A DNA stretch of 64,000 nt, from contig NZ_LIPT01000006.1 in NCBI RefSeq assembly GCF_001418225.1, positions 62,001 to 126,000 of the forward strand, written 5' to 3'. Shown one piece after another: positions 9,290 to 18,960 of the stretch. A program made the translations under genes and the position numbers. Numbering within the stretch: position 1 is the stretch's first letter; each line of letters starts with the position of its first letter. The notes under the pieces are model-generated. The model saw only the letters and a list, made by a program, of their open reading frames with translations. It had not been told where the DNA came from and did not search any database. The stretch is from Pannonibacter indicus. Lineage in GTDB: Bacteria; Pseudomonadota; Alphaproteobacteria; Rhizobiales; Stappiaceae.

Positions 9290-9321
9290 CAAGGCGTGAT
9301 GCGTCAGCATCGAAAGCCTTG
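9290..9321. repeat. Nested stem-loop
   Basis: CAAGGC (9290-9295) pairs with GCCTTG (9316-9321), and inside it GATGC (9298-9302) pairs with GCATC (9307-9311) around GTCA. A fourth, weaker hairpin, AGTCAA with TTGACT, lies at 9363-9382. Confidence 0.55.
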
Positions 9322-9408
9322 GTATTAAGGCTGGCGCAGATCAGAACAAAAAGTGAAAATACAGTCAAACCGCCTCTTGACTGGATCAAACCCCTCTGGA
9401 ATCGATAG

Positions 9409-9423
9409 GAACATAGAAAGAAC
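9409..9423 (-). promoter_or_regulatory. LexA-box-like direct repeat GTTC-N7-GTTC
   Basis: The reverse strand reads GTTCTTTCTATGTTC, an exact match to the GTTC-N7-GTTC recognition pattern of alphaproteobacterial LexA. No recognisable SOS gene starts next to it on either strand. A pattern with eight fixed bases is expected about once per window of this size by chance. Confidence 0.3.
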
Positions 9424-9863
9424 AAAATCCAGATGACGGGCCGGAACGCCAACCGGACCATTCAACGCCAGCCTGGAGGGAGGCTCCCTATCCGCACATG
9501 GTTTGCGCCCGGCACACAACCGGGCATAGTCAGGCATGCTGGCAGTATCCCCGCCTGCGTGGGTGCCGCAGACCATGCCGCACCTGCCCGCAGACACAGC
9601 AGGCAACAGCGCAGGCATCCTGCCCCGGGTGCCTTGGCGCTCGCCTTCTGCTCCGCCTTTCCTCCCAGCGCCTTGGGCCGGAAAGGCGGGCGGCCGGGCA
9701 TTTTGGAAATTCGCCGTGAACGCATGTGCTATGGGCAGGCGGCCAGCCAGCTTGTGCAAGGGCTCCACCAGCGGCATGGCCAGTGATGACGGCGGGTCCA
9801 GTGATAACGGCGCATTCTGGTGCTGGCTGCCGGCTGCTGGGTTTTGGCTCCGCCTGCCTGCAC

Positions 9864-9916
9864 CAAAAACAATCGGGGCGCAAAAACAATCGGGGCGCCG
9901 ATTGCGCGGCGCCCCG
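9864..9916 (-). terminator. argG intrinsic terminator with duplicated T-tract
   Basis: On the reverse strand the 10-base perfect stem (9916-9907 with 9900-9891, six-base loop) begins 28 bases after the argG stop and is followed by ATTGTTTTTG. The 17-base unit covering the T-tract is present twice in tandem (9864-9880 and 9881-9897), giving a second T-run. Confidence 0.85.
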
Positions 9917-9943
9917 GTCTGAACTTGCCGCCCTGAGAAATGC

Positions 9944-11164
9944 TCAGCGGCTCTGGTTACGCTTGGCGAGGGTGCGCAGGCGCAGGGCGTTGAGCTTGAT
10001 GAAGCCGGCGGCGTCCTTCTGATCGTAGGCGCCCTGGTCGTCCTCGAAGGTGACCAGCTTGTCGGAATAGAGCGACTTCGGGCTCTCGCGGCCGATGACC
10101 ATGACGTTGCCCTTGTAGAGCTTCAGAGTCACTTCGCCTTCCACATGCTCCTGGCTCTTGTCGATCAGGGCCTGCAGCATTTCGCGCTCGGGCGAGAACC
10201 AGAAGCCGTAATAGATCAGCTCCGCATAGCGCGGCATGATCTCGTCCTTCAGGTGCGCGGCGCCGCGGTCCAGCGTGATGGATTCCATCGCGCGGTGTGC
10301 GGTGAGCAGGATGGTGCCGCCCGGCGTTTCGTAGACGCCGCGGCTCTTCATGCCGACGAAGCGGTTCTCGACGAGGTCCAGGCGGCCGATGCCGTTGTCG
10401 CGGCCATAGTCGTTGAGCTTGGCCAGCAGGGTTGCCGGGGACAGGCGCTCGCCGTTGATGGAAACCGCGTCACCGCGCTCGAAGCCGATCTTGATGATCG
10501 TCGGGGTGTCGGGCGCCGATTCCGGGGAAATGGTGCGCATATGCACATATTCGGGAGCCTCGACCGCCGGGTCTTCCAGCACCTTGCCCTCGGAGGAGGA
10601 GTGCAGCAGGTTGGCGTCCACGGAGAACGGGGCCTCGCCCTTCTTGTCCTTGGCGACCGGAATCTGGTGCTTCTCGGCAAAGTCCAGCAGGTCGGTGCGG
10701 CTCTTGAAGGTCCAGTCGCGCCAGGGGGCGATGATCTTGATATCCGGATTCAGCGCATAGGCGGACAGTTCGAAGCGGACCTGATCATTGCCCTTGCCGG
10801 TGGCGCCATGGGCGATGGCATCCGCGCCGGTCTTGCGGGCGATTTCGATCAGGTGCTTGGAGATCAGCGGACGGGCGATGGAGGTGCCCAGCAGATAGAC
10901 GCCTTCGTAGACGGCATTGGCGCGGAACATCGGGAAGACGAAATCGCGGACGAATTCTTCGCGCACGTCCTCGATGAAGATTTCCTTGATGCCCAGCATC
11001 TCAGCCTTCTTGCGGGCCGGCTCCAGCTCCTCGCCCTGGCCGAGGTCAGCGGTGAAGGTCACCACTTCGGCGCCCAGTTCGGTCTGGAGCCACTTCAGGA
11101 TGATGGAGGTGTCGAGGCCGCCGGAATAGGCAAGCACGACCTTCTTGATGTCGCCATGGGCCAT
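9944..11164 (-). CDS. argG: Argininosuccinate synthase
   Basis: ArgG condenses citrulline and aspartate with ATP to form argininosuccinate in arginine synthesis. The sequence begins [20 protein letters not shown], with the SGGLDTS PP-loop of N-type ATP pyrophosphatases. [15 protein letters not shown] and APWRDW follow, as expected. The start chosen is ATG 11164 (MAHGDIKK), giving 406 residues, close to the family norm. The open frame reaches a GTG at 11200, but the extra 12 residues lack family similarity. It diverges from opgG and ends at an intrinsic terminator. Confidence 0.97.
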   Translation of the reverse strand: MAHGDIKKVVLAYSGGLDTSIILKWLQTELGAEVVTFTADLGQGEELEPARKKAEMLGIKEIFIEDVREEFVRDFVFPMFRANAVYEGVYLLGTSIARPLISKHLIEIARKTGADAIAHGATGKGNDQVRFELSAYALNPDIKIIAPWRDWTFKSRTDLLDFAEKHQIPVAKDKKGEAPFSVDANLLHSSSEGKVLEDPAVEAPEYVHMRTISPESAPDTPTIIKIGFERGDAVSINGERLSPATLLAKLNDYGRDNGIGRLDLVENRFVGMKSRGVYETPGGTILLTAHRAMESITLDRGAAHLKDEIMPRYAELIYYGFWFSPEREMLQALIDKSQEHVEGEVTLKLYKGNVMVIGRESPKSLYSDKLVTFEDDQGAYDQKDAAGFIKLNALRLRTLAKRNQSR

Positions 11165-11449
11165 GGAGATATGTCCGTTCGCTGTTCTTTTTGACGTCAC
11201 ATTTGGCGTGTTAAGACATTCCGGCTGCGCCGCCGGATGCCTTGGAAAACCGCGCGCACTCTAGTTGCGGCAAAGCAGACTGCAAAGCCTTTTTCTGCGC
11301 CAAGCGCCTCAAGCCCCAAAGGGCCGCGAGCCAAGCAAATACGCCGCTTGCAGGTATATCGCCGCAGATGTATTTTCCGCCGCCGCCCTGAAATGGGCAG
11401 ATTTGCCGGGCCTGTTCCCAGCTGGCGGTTTTTCCATCAGGGATGTCTC

Positions 11450-13006
11450 ATGCGTTTCTTCGCTTCCTGTCTGCTTCTTCTCGGACTGACTGCGGCCTCC
11501 GCCGGATCAGCGCTTGCCGGCGACCTGTCCGCCCGGCGCGGTCCTGCATCGCCCTTCAGCTTCGATACCGTGATTGGCCAGGCCAAGGCTCTGGCGGCCA
11601 AACCCTATGCAGAGCCCAAGACCCGCTCTGCCGACACGCTCGAAAAGATTGACTTCGATGCTCACTGGAAGATCCGGTTCGATCCGAAGGAAACGGTGTC
11701 CATCAGCCCGGATGCACCGGTCCAGTTTTTCCATCTCGGCCGCTATTTCAAGAACCCGGTCAAGATCTATCAGGTCGAAAGCGGAGTCAGCCGGGAAATC
11801 CTCTACGATCCGGCCTATTTCGACAGCCCCAAGGACAGCCCGGCGCGCAAGCTGCCTGCCGATATCGGCTTCGCCGGTTTCCGCATCATGCGTCCAGACC
11901 TGAAGACGGACTGGGTCTCCTTCCTCGGCGCGTCCTATTTCCGCACCGACGGCCAGTCGCATCAGTATGGCCAGTCGGCCCGCGGCCTTGCCATCAACTC
12001 GGGCATGTCCGAACCGGAGGAATTCCCGCGCTTCACGTCCTTCTGGCTGGCGCCGGGCGAAGCTCCGGAAGAAACCATGGTGCTCTACGCGCTGATGGAC
12101 AGCCCCAGCGTTGCCGGGGCCTACAAGATGACCATGCGCAACAAGGATGGCGCAGGCCAGACCATCGACGTGGAAAGCCGCCTGTTCTTCCGCAAGCCGG
12201 TGGAGCGCCTTGGCATCGCGCCGCTGACCAGCATGTACTGGTATTCCGAGACGAACCGCTCCACGGGCCTCGACTGGCGCCCGGAAGTGCATGACACGGA
12301 CGGCCTTGCCATCGTCATGGAAAACGGCGAGCAGATCTGGCGTCCGCTGAACAACCCGAAGAGCGTGCGCACCTCCACCTTCCAGGCCACCAACCTGAAG
12401 GGCTTCGGCCTGGCTCAGCGTGACCGCGCCTACACCAACTATGAAGATGACGGCGTGTTTTATGAAAAGCGCCCGTCCGTCTGGCTGGAGCCGCTGACGC
12501 CGTTTGGCGAAGGCGCGGTGCAGCTGATCGAGATCCCGACCGATGACGAGATCTACGACAACATCGTCGCCTATTTCATCCCCAGCAACCTGCCGGCCGC
12601 CGGTGAGGAGCGCAGCTTTTCCTACCGGATGCACTGGAAGGACGCCCATCCTCTGCCCGGCTCCGGCGCACGCACCGTAGCCACCCGTGCCGGTCAGGGC
12701 GGTGTTCCCGGCCAGCCGCGCCCGGCAGACCAGATCAAGCTGTCCATCGACTTCGAGGGCCCGGCCCTCAAGGGTCTCGGCCAGCAGGATGGTGTGACGG
12801 CGGTGGTGGAACTGTCGCGCGGCGAGCCGATCAACCCCTACGTCCTGCCGGTCGTCGGCACGAACCGCTGGCGCCTGATCTTCGACGCCAAGGTGGAAGA
12901 TCATGACCCGATCGAAGCCCGCGCCTTCCTCAGGCACGGCGATGACGTGGTGACCGAAACCTGGCTCGGCCAGATCAGTCACGAACTGGTCGCCCGCCCG
13001 CAGTAA
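11450..13006 (+). CDS. opgG: Periplasmic glucan biosynthesis protein OpgG (MdoG)
   Basis: This 518-residue OpgG-family protein acts in the periplasm in synthesis or branching of osmoregulated periplasmic glucans. A signal peptide is clear: MRFFASCLLLLGLTAASAG, then cleavage after SALA. Family stretches include SPFSFDTVIGQAKALAAKPY, FRIMRPD.....W.SFLGASYFR and TSMYWYSETNR. The C-terminal immunoglobulin-like part contains the RW.L.FD segment. ATG 11450 is supported by the signal peptide. No opgH glucosyltransferase lies in the window; it may be encoded elsewhere, or this may be an OpgG acting alone. Confidence 0.95.
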   Translation: MRFFASCLLLLGLTAASAGSALAGDLSARRGPASPFSFDTVIGQAKALAAKPYAEPKTRSADTLEKIDFDAHWKIRFDPKETVSISPDAPVQFFHLGRYFKNPVKIYQVESGVSREILYDPAYFDSPKDSPARKLPADIGFAGFRIMRPDLKTDWVSFLGASYFRTDGQSHQYGQSARGLAINSGMSEPEEFPRFTSFWLAPGEAPEETMVLYALMDSPSVAGAYKMTMRNKDGAGQTIDVESRLFFRKPVERLGIAPLTSMYWYSETNRSTGLDWRPEVHDTDGLAIVMENGEQIWRPLNNPKSVRTSTFQATNLKGFGLAQRDRAYTNYEDDGVFYEKRPSVWLEPLTPFGEGAVQLIEIPTDDEIYDNIVAYFIPSNLPAAGEERSFSYRMHWKDAHPLPGSGARTVATRAGQGGVPGQPRPADQIKLSIDFEGPALKGLGQQDGVTAVVELSRGEPINPYVLPVVGTNRWRLIFDAKVEDHDPIEARAFLRHGDDVVTETWLGQISHELVARPQ

Positions 13007-13029
13007 GGGCTTGTAACGCAAACAGAAAG

Positions 13030-13060
13030 GGCCCGGACGGCATCCCCGTCCGGGCCTTTT
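13030..13060 (+). terminator. opgG intrinsic terminator
   Basis: An 11-base perfect stem, GGCCCGGACGG (13030-13040) with CCGTCCGGGCC (13046-13056), is followed directly by TTTT. It begins 24 bases after the opgG stop. Confidence 0.88.
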
Positions 13061-13097
13061 CCGCTCTTGCAGGACCAAGCCATCTGTCAGGCAGCCA

Positions 13098-13724
13098 TCA
13101 GGCGCCAGTTCCGGAGCCGGGGCCATAAGCCCGCAGCATCATATCCACGGTCTCGGAGATGATCGCGCCCATCTCCTCCCGGCCGACCGCGCTGCCCGAG
13201 AAGAAATAGGGATAGAAACCGCGCGACTTCAGCAGCCCCAGGAACTGGGCGGCGGCCACTTCCGGCTTTCCCCTTTGCAGGGCACCGGCTGCGAAAGCAT
13301 CCTGCATGAAGCGTTCGAAAACACGGAACTTGTCCATGCGCGCGGCAACTTCAGCAGACAGGACTGGATCACGGAACGCCTCGCCAAAGATCATGCGCGC
13401 CATCCGCAGGAAGCAGGGATTGACCAGAAGCTCGCCCTCGGCCCAGCCAAGGGCTTCAAGCTGCCCGGCAACCGGCAGGTCCGGACGGAACGTCACATTG
13501 AGGGCTGCGGTCATCCAGGAAGCGAGGCAATCCGTGATGGCACGGAACAGCGCTTCCTTGCTTTCGAAGTGATTGTAGACCGTGCGTTTGGAAACACCTG
13601 CTCGGCCGGAGATGCGGTCCATGCTGGCCCCTGCAAATCCGCGCTCCTGAAACTCGGCCACGGCGGCTTCAATGATCTGTTTGCGCTTCTGCTCGCTGAG
13701 CGAAAGCCCTCTGTCCTCGGTCAT
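13098..13724 (-). CDS. TetR/AcrR family repressor
   Basis: This 208-residue regulator has an N-terminal helix-turn-helix at about residues 12-60: IIEAAVAEFQERGFAGASMD, then GVSKRTVYNHFESKEALFRA. The C-terminal part looks like the AefR-type ligand domain. It is transcribed away from the molybdenum hydroxylase genes across a 123-base gap containing a near-perfect 23-base palindrome, so it very likely controls that operon and itself. The inducer is unknown, plausibly an aromatic or aldehyde substrate of the oxidoreductase. Confidence 0.93.
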   Translation of the reverse strand: MTEDRGLSLSEQKRKQIIEAAVAEFQERGFAGASMDRISGRAGVSKRTVYNHFESKEALFRAITDCLASWMTAALNVTFRPDLPVAGQLEALGWAEGELLVNPCFLRMARMIFGEAFRDPVLSAEVAARMDKFRVFERFMQDAFAAGALQRGKPEVAAAQFLGLLKSRGFYPYFFSGSAVGREEMGAIISETVDMMLRAYGPGSGTGA

Positions 13725-13754
13725 GGCCCTTTCTTTCCAGAAACTGGCCCCCTT

Positions 13755-13772
13755 GTAAACTCGGGACTTTAC
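13755..13772. promoter_or_regulatory. Second candidate TetR operator
   Basis: GTAAA at 13755-13759 and TTTAC at 13768-13772 form an inverted repeat whose outer half-sites match those of the stronger palindrome 18 bases further on. Confidence 0.45.
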
Positions 13773-13789
13773 ATAACGCCGCCCACGAT

Positions 13790-13812
13790 GTAAACTATAC
13801 CGTGTAGTTTAC
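13790..13812. promoter_or_regulatory. Candidate TetR operator palindrome
   Basis: Positions 13790-13812 form a 23-base palindrome, GTAAACTA..AC-C-GT..TAGTTTAC, with a single mismatched pair. It lies between the divergent TetR gene and the two-subunit oxidoreductase operon, 36 bases before the first operon start. Length and symmetry suit a TetR dimer. Confidence 0.75.
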
Positions 13813-13847
13813 CCTTAGCCAACACAAGCTAGCCACGGGAGCCCTTC

Positions 13848-14309
13848 ATGCCAGTTACCCTGACACTCAACGGCAAGGAACAGGTGATCGACGCCGGCCC
13901 GGACACGCCCCTGCTCTGGGTCCTTCGCGACACCCTCGGCCTCACGGGCACCAAGTTCGGTTGCGGCATTGCCCAGTGCGGCGCCTGCACGGTGCATCTG
14001 GACGGCACCCCGGTCCGCTCCTGCCAGACCTATCTGGGCGATCTGGAGGGAACCAGCATCACCACGATCGAAGGGCTTGAAAGCCCGGCCGCCAAGGCCC
14101 TTCAGGCGGCCTGGACGGAACTTGACGTGCCGCAGTGCGGCTATTGCCAATCCGGGCAGATCATGGCCGCAGCGGCCCTGCTGATGGAAACACCGAAACC
14201 CACCGACGCCGATATCGAGGCGGCCATGGATGGCAACGTCTGCCGCTGCGCCACCTATGCCCGGATCAAGACAGCCATTCACGCGGCTTCAGACAAGCTG
14301 GAGGGCTGA
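13848..14309 (+). CDS. (2Fe-2S)-binding subunit of a molybdenum hydroxylase (IorA type)
   Basis: This 153-residue small subunit carries two [2Fe-2S] clusters that pass electrons from the molybdenum site. The plant-type cluster is in [17 protein letters not shown] with a later SCQ; the second uses CGYCQSGQ and CRCATY. Length and order match isoquinoline 1-oxidoreductase alpha subunit and related aldehyde dehydrogenases. It precedes the large subunit by four bases. There is no own signal peptide, so it would be exported by hitchhiking on the Tat signal of the large subunit. Confidence 0.93.
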   Translation: MPVTLTLNGKEQVIDAGPDTPLLWVLRDTLGLTGTKFGCGIAQCGACTVHLDGTPVRSCQTYLGDLEGTSITTIEGLESPAAKALQAAWTELDVPQCGYCQSGQIMAAAALLMETPKPTDADIEAAMDGNVCRCATYARIKTAIHAASDKLEG

Positions 14310-14313
14310 CAGA

Positions 14314-16509
14314 ATGCAGCACAGGATTTTCTCTCCCCTCACCGCTGCAGCGCCCAGCCGCCGCGGTTTCCTCAAGCTTTCCGCAGGCGCTGCCGGCGGG
14401 CTGCTGATCGGCCTCAACCTGCCGGGCAGCGGAAGAACAGCGGCTGCCGCAACGTCTGAAGGCATGTTCCTGCCTTTCGTGCATGTGCTGCCGGACAACA
14501 CCGTCGTTGTCCTGTCCAAGCATCTCGACAAGGGACAAGGTGTGGCCACGGGTCTTGCAACACTGGTTGCAGACGAAATGGACGCAGAATGGGCCCAGGT
14601 CCGGGCCGATTTCGCCCCGGCCGACGCCGCGCTCTACAAGAACCTGCTCCTCGGCATCCAGGGCACGGGCGGCTCCACAGCCATTGCCAATTCCTTCATG
14701 CAATACCGCACGGCCGGAGCGGCCGCGCGCAGCATGCTGGTTCAGGCAGCCGCCAGGGCCTGGTCGGTCCCCGCAGCTGAAGTCACCGTCAGCGCCGGCC
14801 GGATCTCTCATCCTTCCGGCAAATCAGCGAGCTTCGGCGAGATGGCCGGGCTTGCGGCGGCCGAGGCCGTTCCGGCCGAACCGCGGCTGAAAACTCCGCA
14901 GGAATGGGTCTATATCGGCAAGTCGTTCAAGCGGGTCGACACTGCGCGCAAATCCAACGGCGCAGCTGGCATCTATGGCATGGACCAGCGTTTCGACAAC
15001 ATGCTGACCGCCGTCCTCGCCCGCCCTCCGCGCTTCGGCAGCACGGTGGCCAGCGTCGATGACAGTGCCGCCCGCGCCATTGCCGGCGTGGTGGATGTGA
15101 TCACCGTGCCCAGCGGTGTTGCGGTTCTGGCAAGCGGCACCTGGCAGGCCATGCAGGGGCGTGATGCCCTCTCCGTCACCTGGGACGACAGTGGCGCCGA
15201 AATGCGCTCGACTGCGGACATGGAAGCCGAGCTGAGAGAACTGACCGGCACACCGGGCGCAGCCGCAGAAGGCAACGCCGATGCAGAGCCCCTGCTGGCC
15301 GGGGCAGCGCGGATCATCGAAGCGGATTACATGTTCCCCTTCCTCGCGCATGCACCGATGGAGCCGCTGGACATCACCGTGCTTTACGACGGCAGCAGCG
15401 CCACCTTCTGGACCGGCTCGCAATTCCAGACGACGGATCAGGCCGTCAGCGCCGCCATCCTTGGACTGACACCGGACAAGGTGACAATCAACACGCTCTG
15501 GGCCGGCGGCTCCTTCGGCCGGCGCGCCCAGCCGGACAGCCACTATTTCGCCGAAGCGGCTCTGATTGCCAAGGCACGGCATGAGGCAGGCCATGCCCCC
15601 CAGCCGCTGAAGATTGTCTGGACCCGTGAGGACGACATTCGCGGCGGCTATTACCGCCCGATGACGGCCCACAAGGTGAAGGTGGGACTGGACGAGGCAG
15701 GCCGGATCACCGGCTGGCTGCATCGCATCGCGGGCAAGTCCATCATGAAGGGCACGGGGTTCGAAGCCTTCATGATCAAGAACGGCATCGATGACACCAT
15801 GGTGGAAGGCGTGCATGGCACGACCTACGACATCCCCGGCTTCCAGCTGGAAGCGCACATGACCGCAACGCCGGTGCCGGTGCTGTGGTGGCGGTCGGTC
15901 GGGCACACCCACACGGCCTATGTGATGGAGACCATGATCGACCGCATCGCCCGGGAAACCGGCGCCGATCCGGTCGCCTTCCGCGAAAGCCTGATCAAGA
16001 ATGATCCGCGCAAGCTGGGCGTTCTGCGGCTGGCCGCAGAAAAGGCAGGCTGGGACACCCCGCTTCCCGAGGGCCGTTACCGCGGCGTTGCGGTTCACAC
16101 CTCCTTCAGCAGTTATGTGGCCGAAGTTGCGGAAATCTCCTTCCGCGAAGACGGCACGGTGAAGGTGGAAAAGGTCGTCTGCGCCGTGGACTGCGGCATC
16201 CCGGTCAATCCGGACAATATCCGGGCTCAGGTCGAAGGTGCCATTGGCTATGGGCTTGGCGCCGTGCTGCGCAACGAGATCACGCTCACGGACGGCGAGG
16301 TGGACCAGTCGAACTTCGACACCTACCTGCCCCTGCGCATGTCCGACATGCCTGTCATCGAGGTGCATATCGTTCCGTCCGAAGAAGCCCCGACCGGCAT
16401 CGGCGAGCCCGGCACGCCGCCGATCGGACCGGCAGTGGCCAATGCCATTGCAGCAGCAAGGGGTGACTATGTGACGGTGCTGCCCTTCAGCAAGCACGGG
16501 CTGGCCTGA
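14314..16509 (+). CDS. Molybdopterin-binding subunit of an aldehyde/isoquinoline oxidoreductase (IorB type)
   Basis: This 731-residue subunit of the xanthine dehydrogenase family binds molybdopterin cytosine dinucleotide and hydroxylates an aldehyde or N-heterocycle. A Tat signal is visible at residues 12-35: [19 protein letters not shown]. Family stretches are [66 protein letters not shown] and [15 protein letters not shown]. The penultimate segment holds the catalytic Glu of GIGEPG. No FAD subunit or cytochrome partner gene follows; electron acceptor and substrate are unknown. Confidence 0.93.
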   Translation: MQHRIFSPLTAAAPSRRGFLKLSAGAAGGLLIGLNLPGSGRTAAAATSEGMFLPFVHVLPDNTVVVLSKHLDKGQGVATGLATLVADEMDAEWAQVRADFAPADAALYKNLLLGIQGTGGSTAIANSFMQYRTAGAAARSMLVQAAARAWSVPAAEVTVSAGRISHPSGKSASFGEMAGLAAAEAVPAEPRLKTPQEWVYIGKSFKRVDTARKSNGAAGIYGMDQRFDNMLTAVLARPPRFGSTVASVDDSAARAIAGVVDVITVPSGVAVLASGTWQAMQGRDALSVTWDDSGAEMRSTADMEAELRELTGTPGAAAEGNADAEPLLAGAARIIEADYMFPFLAHAPMEPLDITVLYDGSSATFWTGSQFQTTDQAVSAAILGLTPDKVTINTLWAGGSFGRRAQPDSHYFAEAALIAKARHEAGHAPQPLKIVWTREDDIRGGYYRPMTAHKVKVGLDEAGRITGWLHRIAGKSIMKGTGFEAFMIKNGIDDTMVEGVHGTTYDIPGFQLEAHMTATPVPVLWWRSVGHTHTAYVMETMIDRIARETGADPVAFRESLIKNDPRKLGVLRLAAEKAGWDTPLPEGRYRGVAVHTSFSSYVAEVAEISFREDGTVKVEKVVCAVDCGIPVNPDNIRAQVEGAIGYGLGAVLRNEITLTDGEVDQSNFDTYLPLRMSDMPVIEVHIVPSEEAPTGIGEPGTPPIGPAVANAIAAARGDYVTVLPFSKHGLA

Positions 16510-16571
16510 CCCTCAAAGGCCGGCGCAGCGGTCAGTCACAGACTCGCCTGACAGGCATATGGCTGTATCAG

Positions 16572-16603
16572 GGACCCGGTTGGAACCCCTCCGGGTCCTT
16601 TTT
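16572..16603 (+). terminator. Intrinsic terminator after the hydroxylase operon
   Basis: An eight-base perfect stem, GGACCCGG (16572-16579) with CCGGGTCC (16591-16598), is followed by five T residues. Confidence 0.85.
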
Positions 16604-16678
16604 CCTTGGCCGAACGGGACTGACACCGGCCCTCAAGCTCCGCGCAGGCAACACGCCTGTGCGGACCATTCTGAGGTA

Positions 16679-17917
16679 TCAGGCCGCGCCTTCCAGCGCG
16701 TCCCGGTCCTTCTTGCGCATGCGCTCAGAGGCGGACTTGAGCTGGCCGCAGGCGGCGAAAATGTCGCGGCCGCGCGGGGTGCGGATGGGCGAGGCATAGC
16801 CGGCGCGGTTGACGATGTCGGCGAATTCCTCGATCCGTTCCCAGTCGGAGCACTCGTAGTCCGAGCCCGGCCAGGGGTTGAAGGGGATGAGGTTGATCTT
16901 CGCCGGAATGCCCGCGAGCAGGCGCACCAATTCCCGCGCATCCGCATCGCTGTCGTTCACGCCCTTCAGCATCACATATTCGAAGGTGATGCGCTTGGCA
17001 TTGGACAGGCCCGGATAGCGGCGGCAGGCCTCCAGAAGCTCCTGGATCGGCCACTTCTTGTTGATCGGCACCAGCACGTCGCGCAGATCATCGCGCACCG
17101 CATGCAGGGAAATCGCCAGCATGCAGCCGATCTCGTCGCCCGTGCGGGCAATCTCCGGCACCACGCCGGAGGTGGACAGGGTGATGCGGCGCTTGGACAG
17201 CGACAGGCCGTCACCATCGGACGCGATCAGCAGCGCCTGCTTCACATTGTCGAAATTGTAGAGCGGCTCGCCCATGCCCATCATCACCACATTGGTGACG
17301 AGGCGGCCTTCGGAGGGCACGATGGCACCCTGCGGGGTAGCGGCGTCAGGAAAATCGCCCAGCCGGTCGCGCGCGATCAGAATCTGCGAGAGGATCTCTT
17401 CCGAAGTGAGATTGCGCACCATCTTCTGGGTGCCCGTGTGGCAGAAGGTGCAGGTCAGCGTGCAGCCCACCTGCGAGGAAACGCAGAGCGTGCCGCGCCC
17501 TTCTTCCGGAATATAGACGGTCTCGATCTCCACCGGGCGCCCTGCCCCGCGCGGGGGAAAGCGGAACAGCCACTTGCGCGTGCCGTCGACGGAAATCTGC
17601 TCCGAGACGATTTCCGGCCGCGCAATGGAGAAATGGTCCTGCAGCGTGTAGCGCAGATCCTTGGCGATGTTGCTCATCTGGCCGAAGTCAGACACGCCGC
17701 GCACATAGAGCCAGTGCCACAACTGCTGGGCGCGCATCTTGCGCTGGCGCTCGGGGATATCGATGGAGGCCATGGCTTCGGCGAGCCCGGCCCTGTCGAG
17801 ACCGATCAGCGTAGGCTTTTCCGCCGCAGCAACAAGCGCCGGGGCCGGAGCGGCCGGCTGTGCAGCTGCAGATGTCTGCGCGGCGGAACGATGCGCAAGG
17901 TCAAGCGAGATCGCCAT
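16679..17917 (-). CDS. rlmN: Dual-specificity 23S rRNA/tRNA adenine-C2 methyltransferase RlmN
   Basis: RlmN is a radical SAM enzyme that methylates C2 of A2503 in 23S rRNA and A37 in some tRNAs. The CX3CX2C cluster motif is [14 protein letters not shown], Cys152, Cys156 and Cys159. [12 protein letters not shown] and [13 protein letters not shown] precede the SAM-binding part. The C-terminal stretch [14 protein letters not shown] carries the methyl-carrying cysteine. The start is ATG 17917 ([11 protein letters not shown]), giving 412 residues; the frame is open further upstream without similarity. Confidence 0.96.
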   Translation of the reverse strand: MAISLDLAHRSAAQTSAAAQPAAPAPALVAAAEKPTLIGLDRAGLAEAMASIDIPERQRKMRAQQLWHWLYVRGVSDFGQMSNIAKDLRYTLQDHFSIARPEIVSEQISVDGTRKWLFRFPPRGAGRPVEIETVYIPEEGRGTLCVSSQVGCTLTCTFCHTGTQKMVRNLTSEEILSQILIARDRLGDFPDAATPQGAIVPSEGRLVTNVVMMGMGEPLYNFDNVKQALLIASDGDGLSLSKRRITLSTSGVVPEIARTGDEIGCMLAISLHAVRDDLRDVLVPINKKWPIQELLEACRRYPGLSNAKRITFEYVMLKGVNDSDADARELVRLLAGIPAKINLIPFNPWPGSDYECSDWERIEEFADIVNRAGYASPIRTPRGRDIFAACGQLKSASERMRKKDRDALEGAA

Positions 17918-18224
17918 GGCGTCCAGTATCCAGATCCGAGGGTCAAAACCCGAAGGTTGAGAGGCCGCAAAGGCCATGCGCCGGAACGGACCAGTCCGCT
18001 GCTTCAGCGCTTTGAAAACAGAAAAGGCGCAGCCTCCCGCAGGAGCCGCGTCCATTGGCGCCTGAAAAACCACAGGAGCGCCGGAAAATCAACTGCCGAT
18101 GCGATGAGAGGCGGCAAATGCCGTGCGGCAAGGGGTGCAGCCTGGAGGCTGCCCCCTTTGCGCCGTGTTCAAGCCGCTGGTCCGCGGAGTGCCAGGCGGC
18201 CGGTACAGCCGGCTGCCTTCAGGC

Positions 18225-18734
18225 TCAGCGGCAGGCCTGGTTGGCGGTGTCGATGGCCGCCGTCACGCCCGAGAGCGAGAAGGAATAGGATGTTTCCGTG
18301 CCGCGGCCCGAAACAGCCTTTACACTCATCTTGCTGCCCGCCTTCATGGCGGCAACGAGCTGCTGTTCGGCAGCCGCGTTCTCCACCCATGCCCCATCGT
18401 TCTTGGTGAACATGGTGAAGGGCTTGCCGTCGATATCGACAGTCACCTGCGATCCTTCCCGCAGCGGATAGCCGACCTGCAGGCTCGGCTCGTTGTTCAC
18501 GCCTTCCGAAGGACGGGTCGACACGAAGAAGAACACATCTCCGTGATTACGGTCCGTCGGCAGCATCTGCGTGGGCTTGGTCAGGGCGAAGCAGACCTTG
18601 CCGCCACCGCTCGCGTGGGTATAGGCCGCCCAATCCCTCTGCTGCTTCAGCAGCGTCGGAGCCTGGGCGACGGCGGCAGCTCCGGACAGAGCGAGGAACA
18701 GACCGGCGGTTACCAGGGTTCGTGCTTGCATCAT
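18225..18734 (-). CDS. Invasion-associated locus B (IalB) family protein
   Basis: This 169-residue secreted protein has a signal peptide (MMQARTLVTAGLFLALSGAAAVAQA) and an IalB-like domain: W..Y....G..KVCFALTKPT, then FFFVSTRPSEGVNNEPSLQVGYPLREGSQV in outline, ending in GTETSYSFSLSGV. IalB proteins are periplasmic and of unclear biochemical role; in Bartonella IalB is linked to erythrocyte invasion. Two ATGs in tandem (18734, 18731) follow GGAG; the first is used. It diverges from the ECF sigma gene. Confidence 0.9.
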   Translation of the reverse strand: MMQARTLVTAGLFLALSGAAAVAQAPTLLKQQRDWAAYTHASGGGKVCFALTKPTQMLPTDRNHGDVFFFVSTRPSEGVNNEPSLQVGYPLREGSQVTVDIDGKPFTMFTKNDGAWVENAAAEQQLVAAMKAGSKMSVKAVSGRGTETSYSFSLSGVTAAIDTANQACR

Positions 18735-18960
18735 CTCCACACCGTTTTGCTTGCGCGTCAAACGCTTCAGATTTTACTCAAGTGTCGTCCGGCATATAAA
18801 CCTTGGATTAAGGCTACCTTAAAGCCGGTTACGAAAGGGTTGAAAGCCAATCAATCGCGTGGCGCTCGCCGCCATTCCCGCTATTATCGGCTCGCGTCAT
18901 GCGCACGCTGGCTGGATAAATCGGGCGAGAGTGTGACATACGTTCCGGGATTACCGGATT

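Larger units (their letters stand above)
9186..9943. other. 758-base region without a supported gene
   Basis: No reading frame here has a ribosome site, family similarity and sensible codon use together. From 9192 to 9382 there are four separate stem-loops, a LexA-like direct repeat at 9409-9423, and then GC-rich sequence without recognisable protein coding. A near-repeat CCAGTGATRACGGCG occurs twice around 9778-9812. The final part holds the argG terminator. The lower-GC patch at about 9280-9430 contrasts with its surroundings. Confidence 0.6.

Noticed and set aside
9222-9461. A 79-codon reverse frame with a hydrophobic N terminus in the unexplained block
   Set aside because: It runs through the perfect 15-base hairpin, lacks a ribosome site and shows no recognisable family, so it is not reported as a gene.
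9864-9897. Tandem 17-base repeats as a possible CRISPR fragment
   Set aside because: There are only two contiguous units without spacers, and they are explained by a duplicated terminator T-tract.
16559-18409. A 616-codon forward frame opposite rlmN
   Set aside because: It is an antisense shadow of rlmN with no family similarity and an implausible composition.
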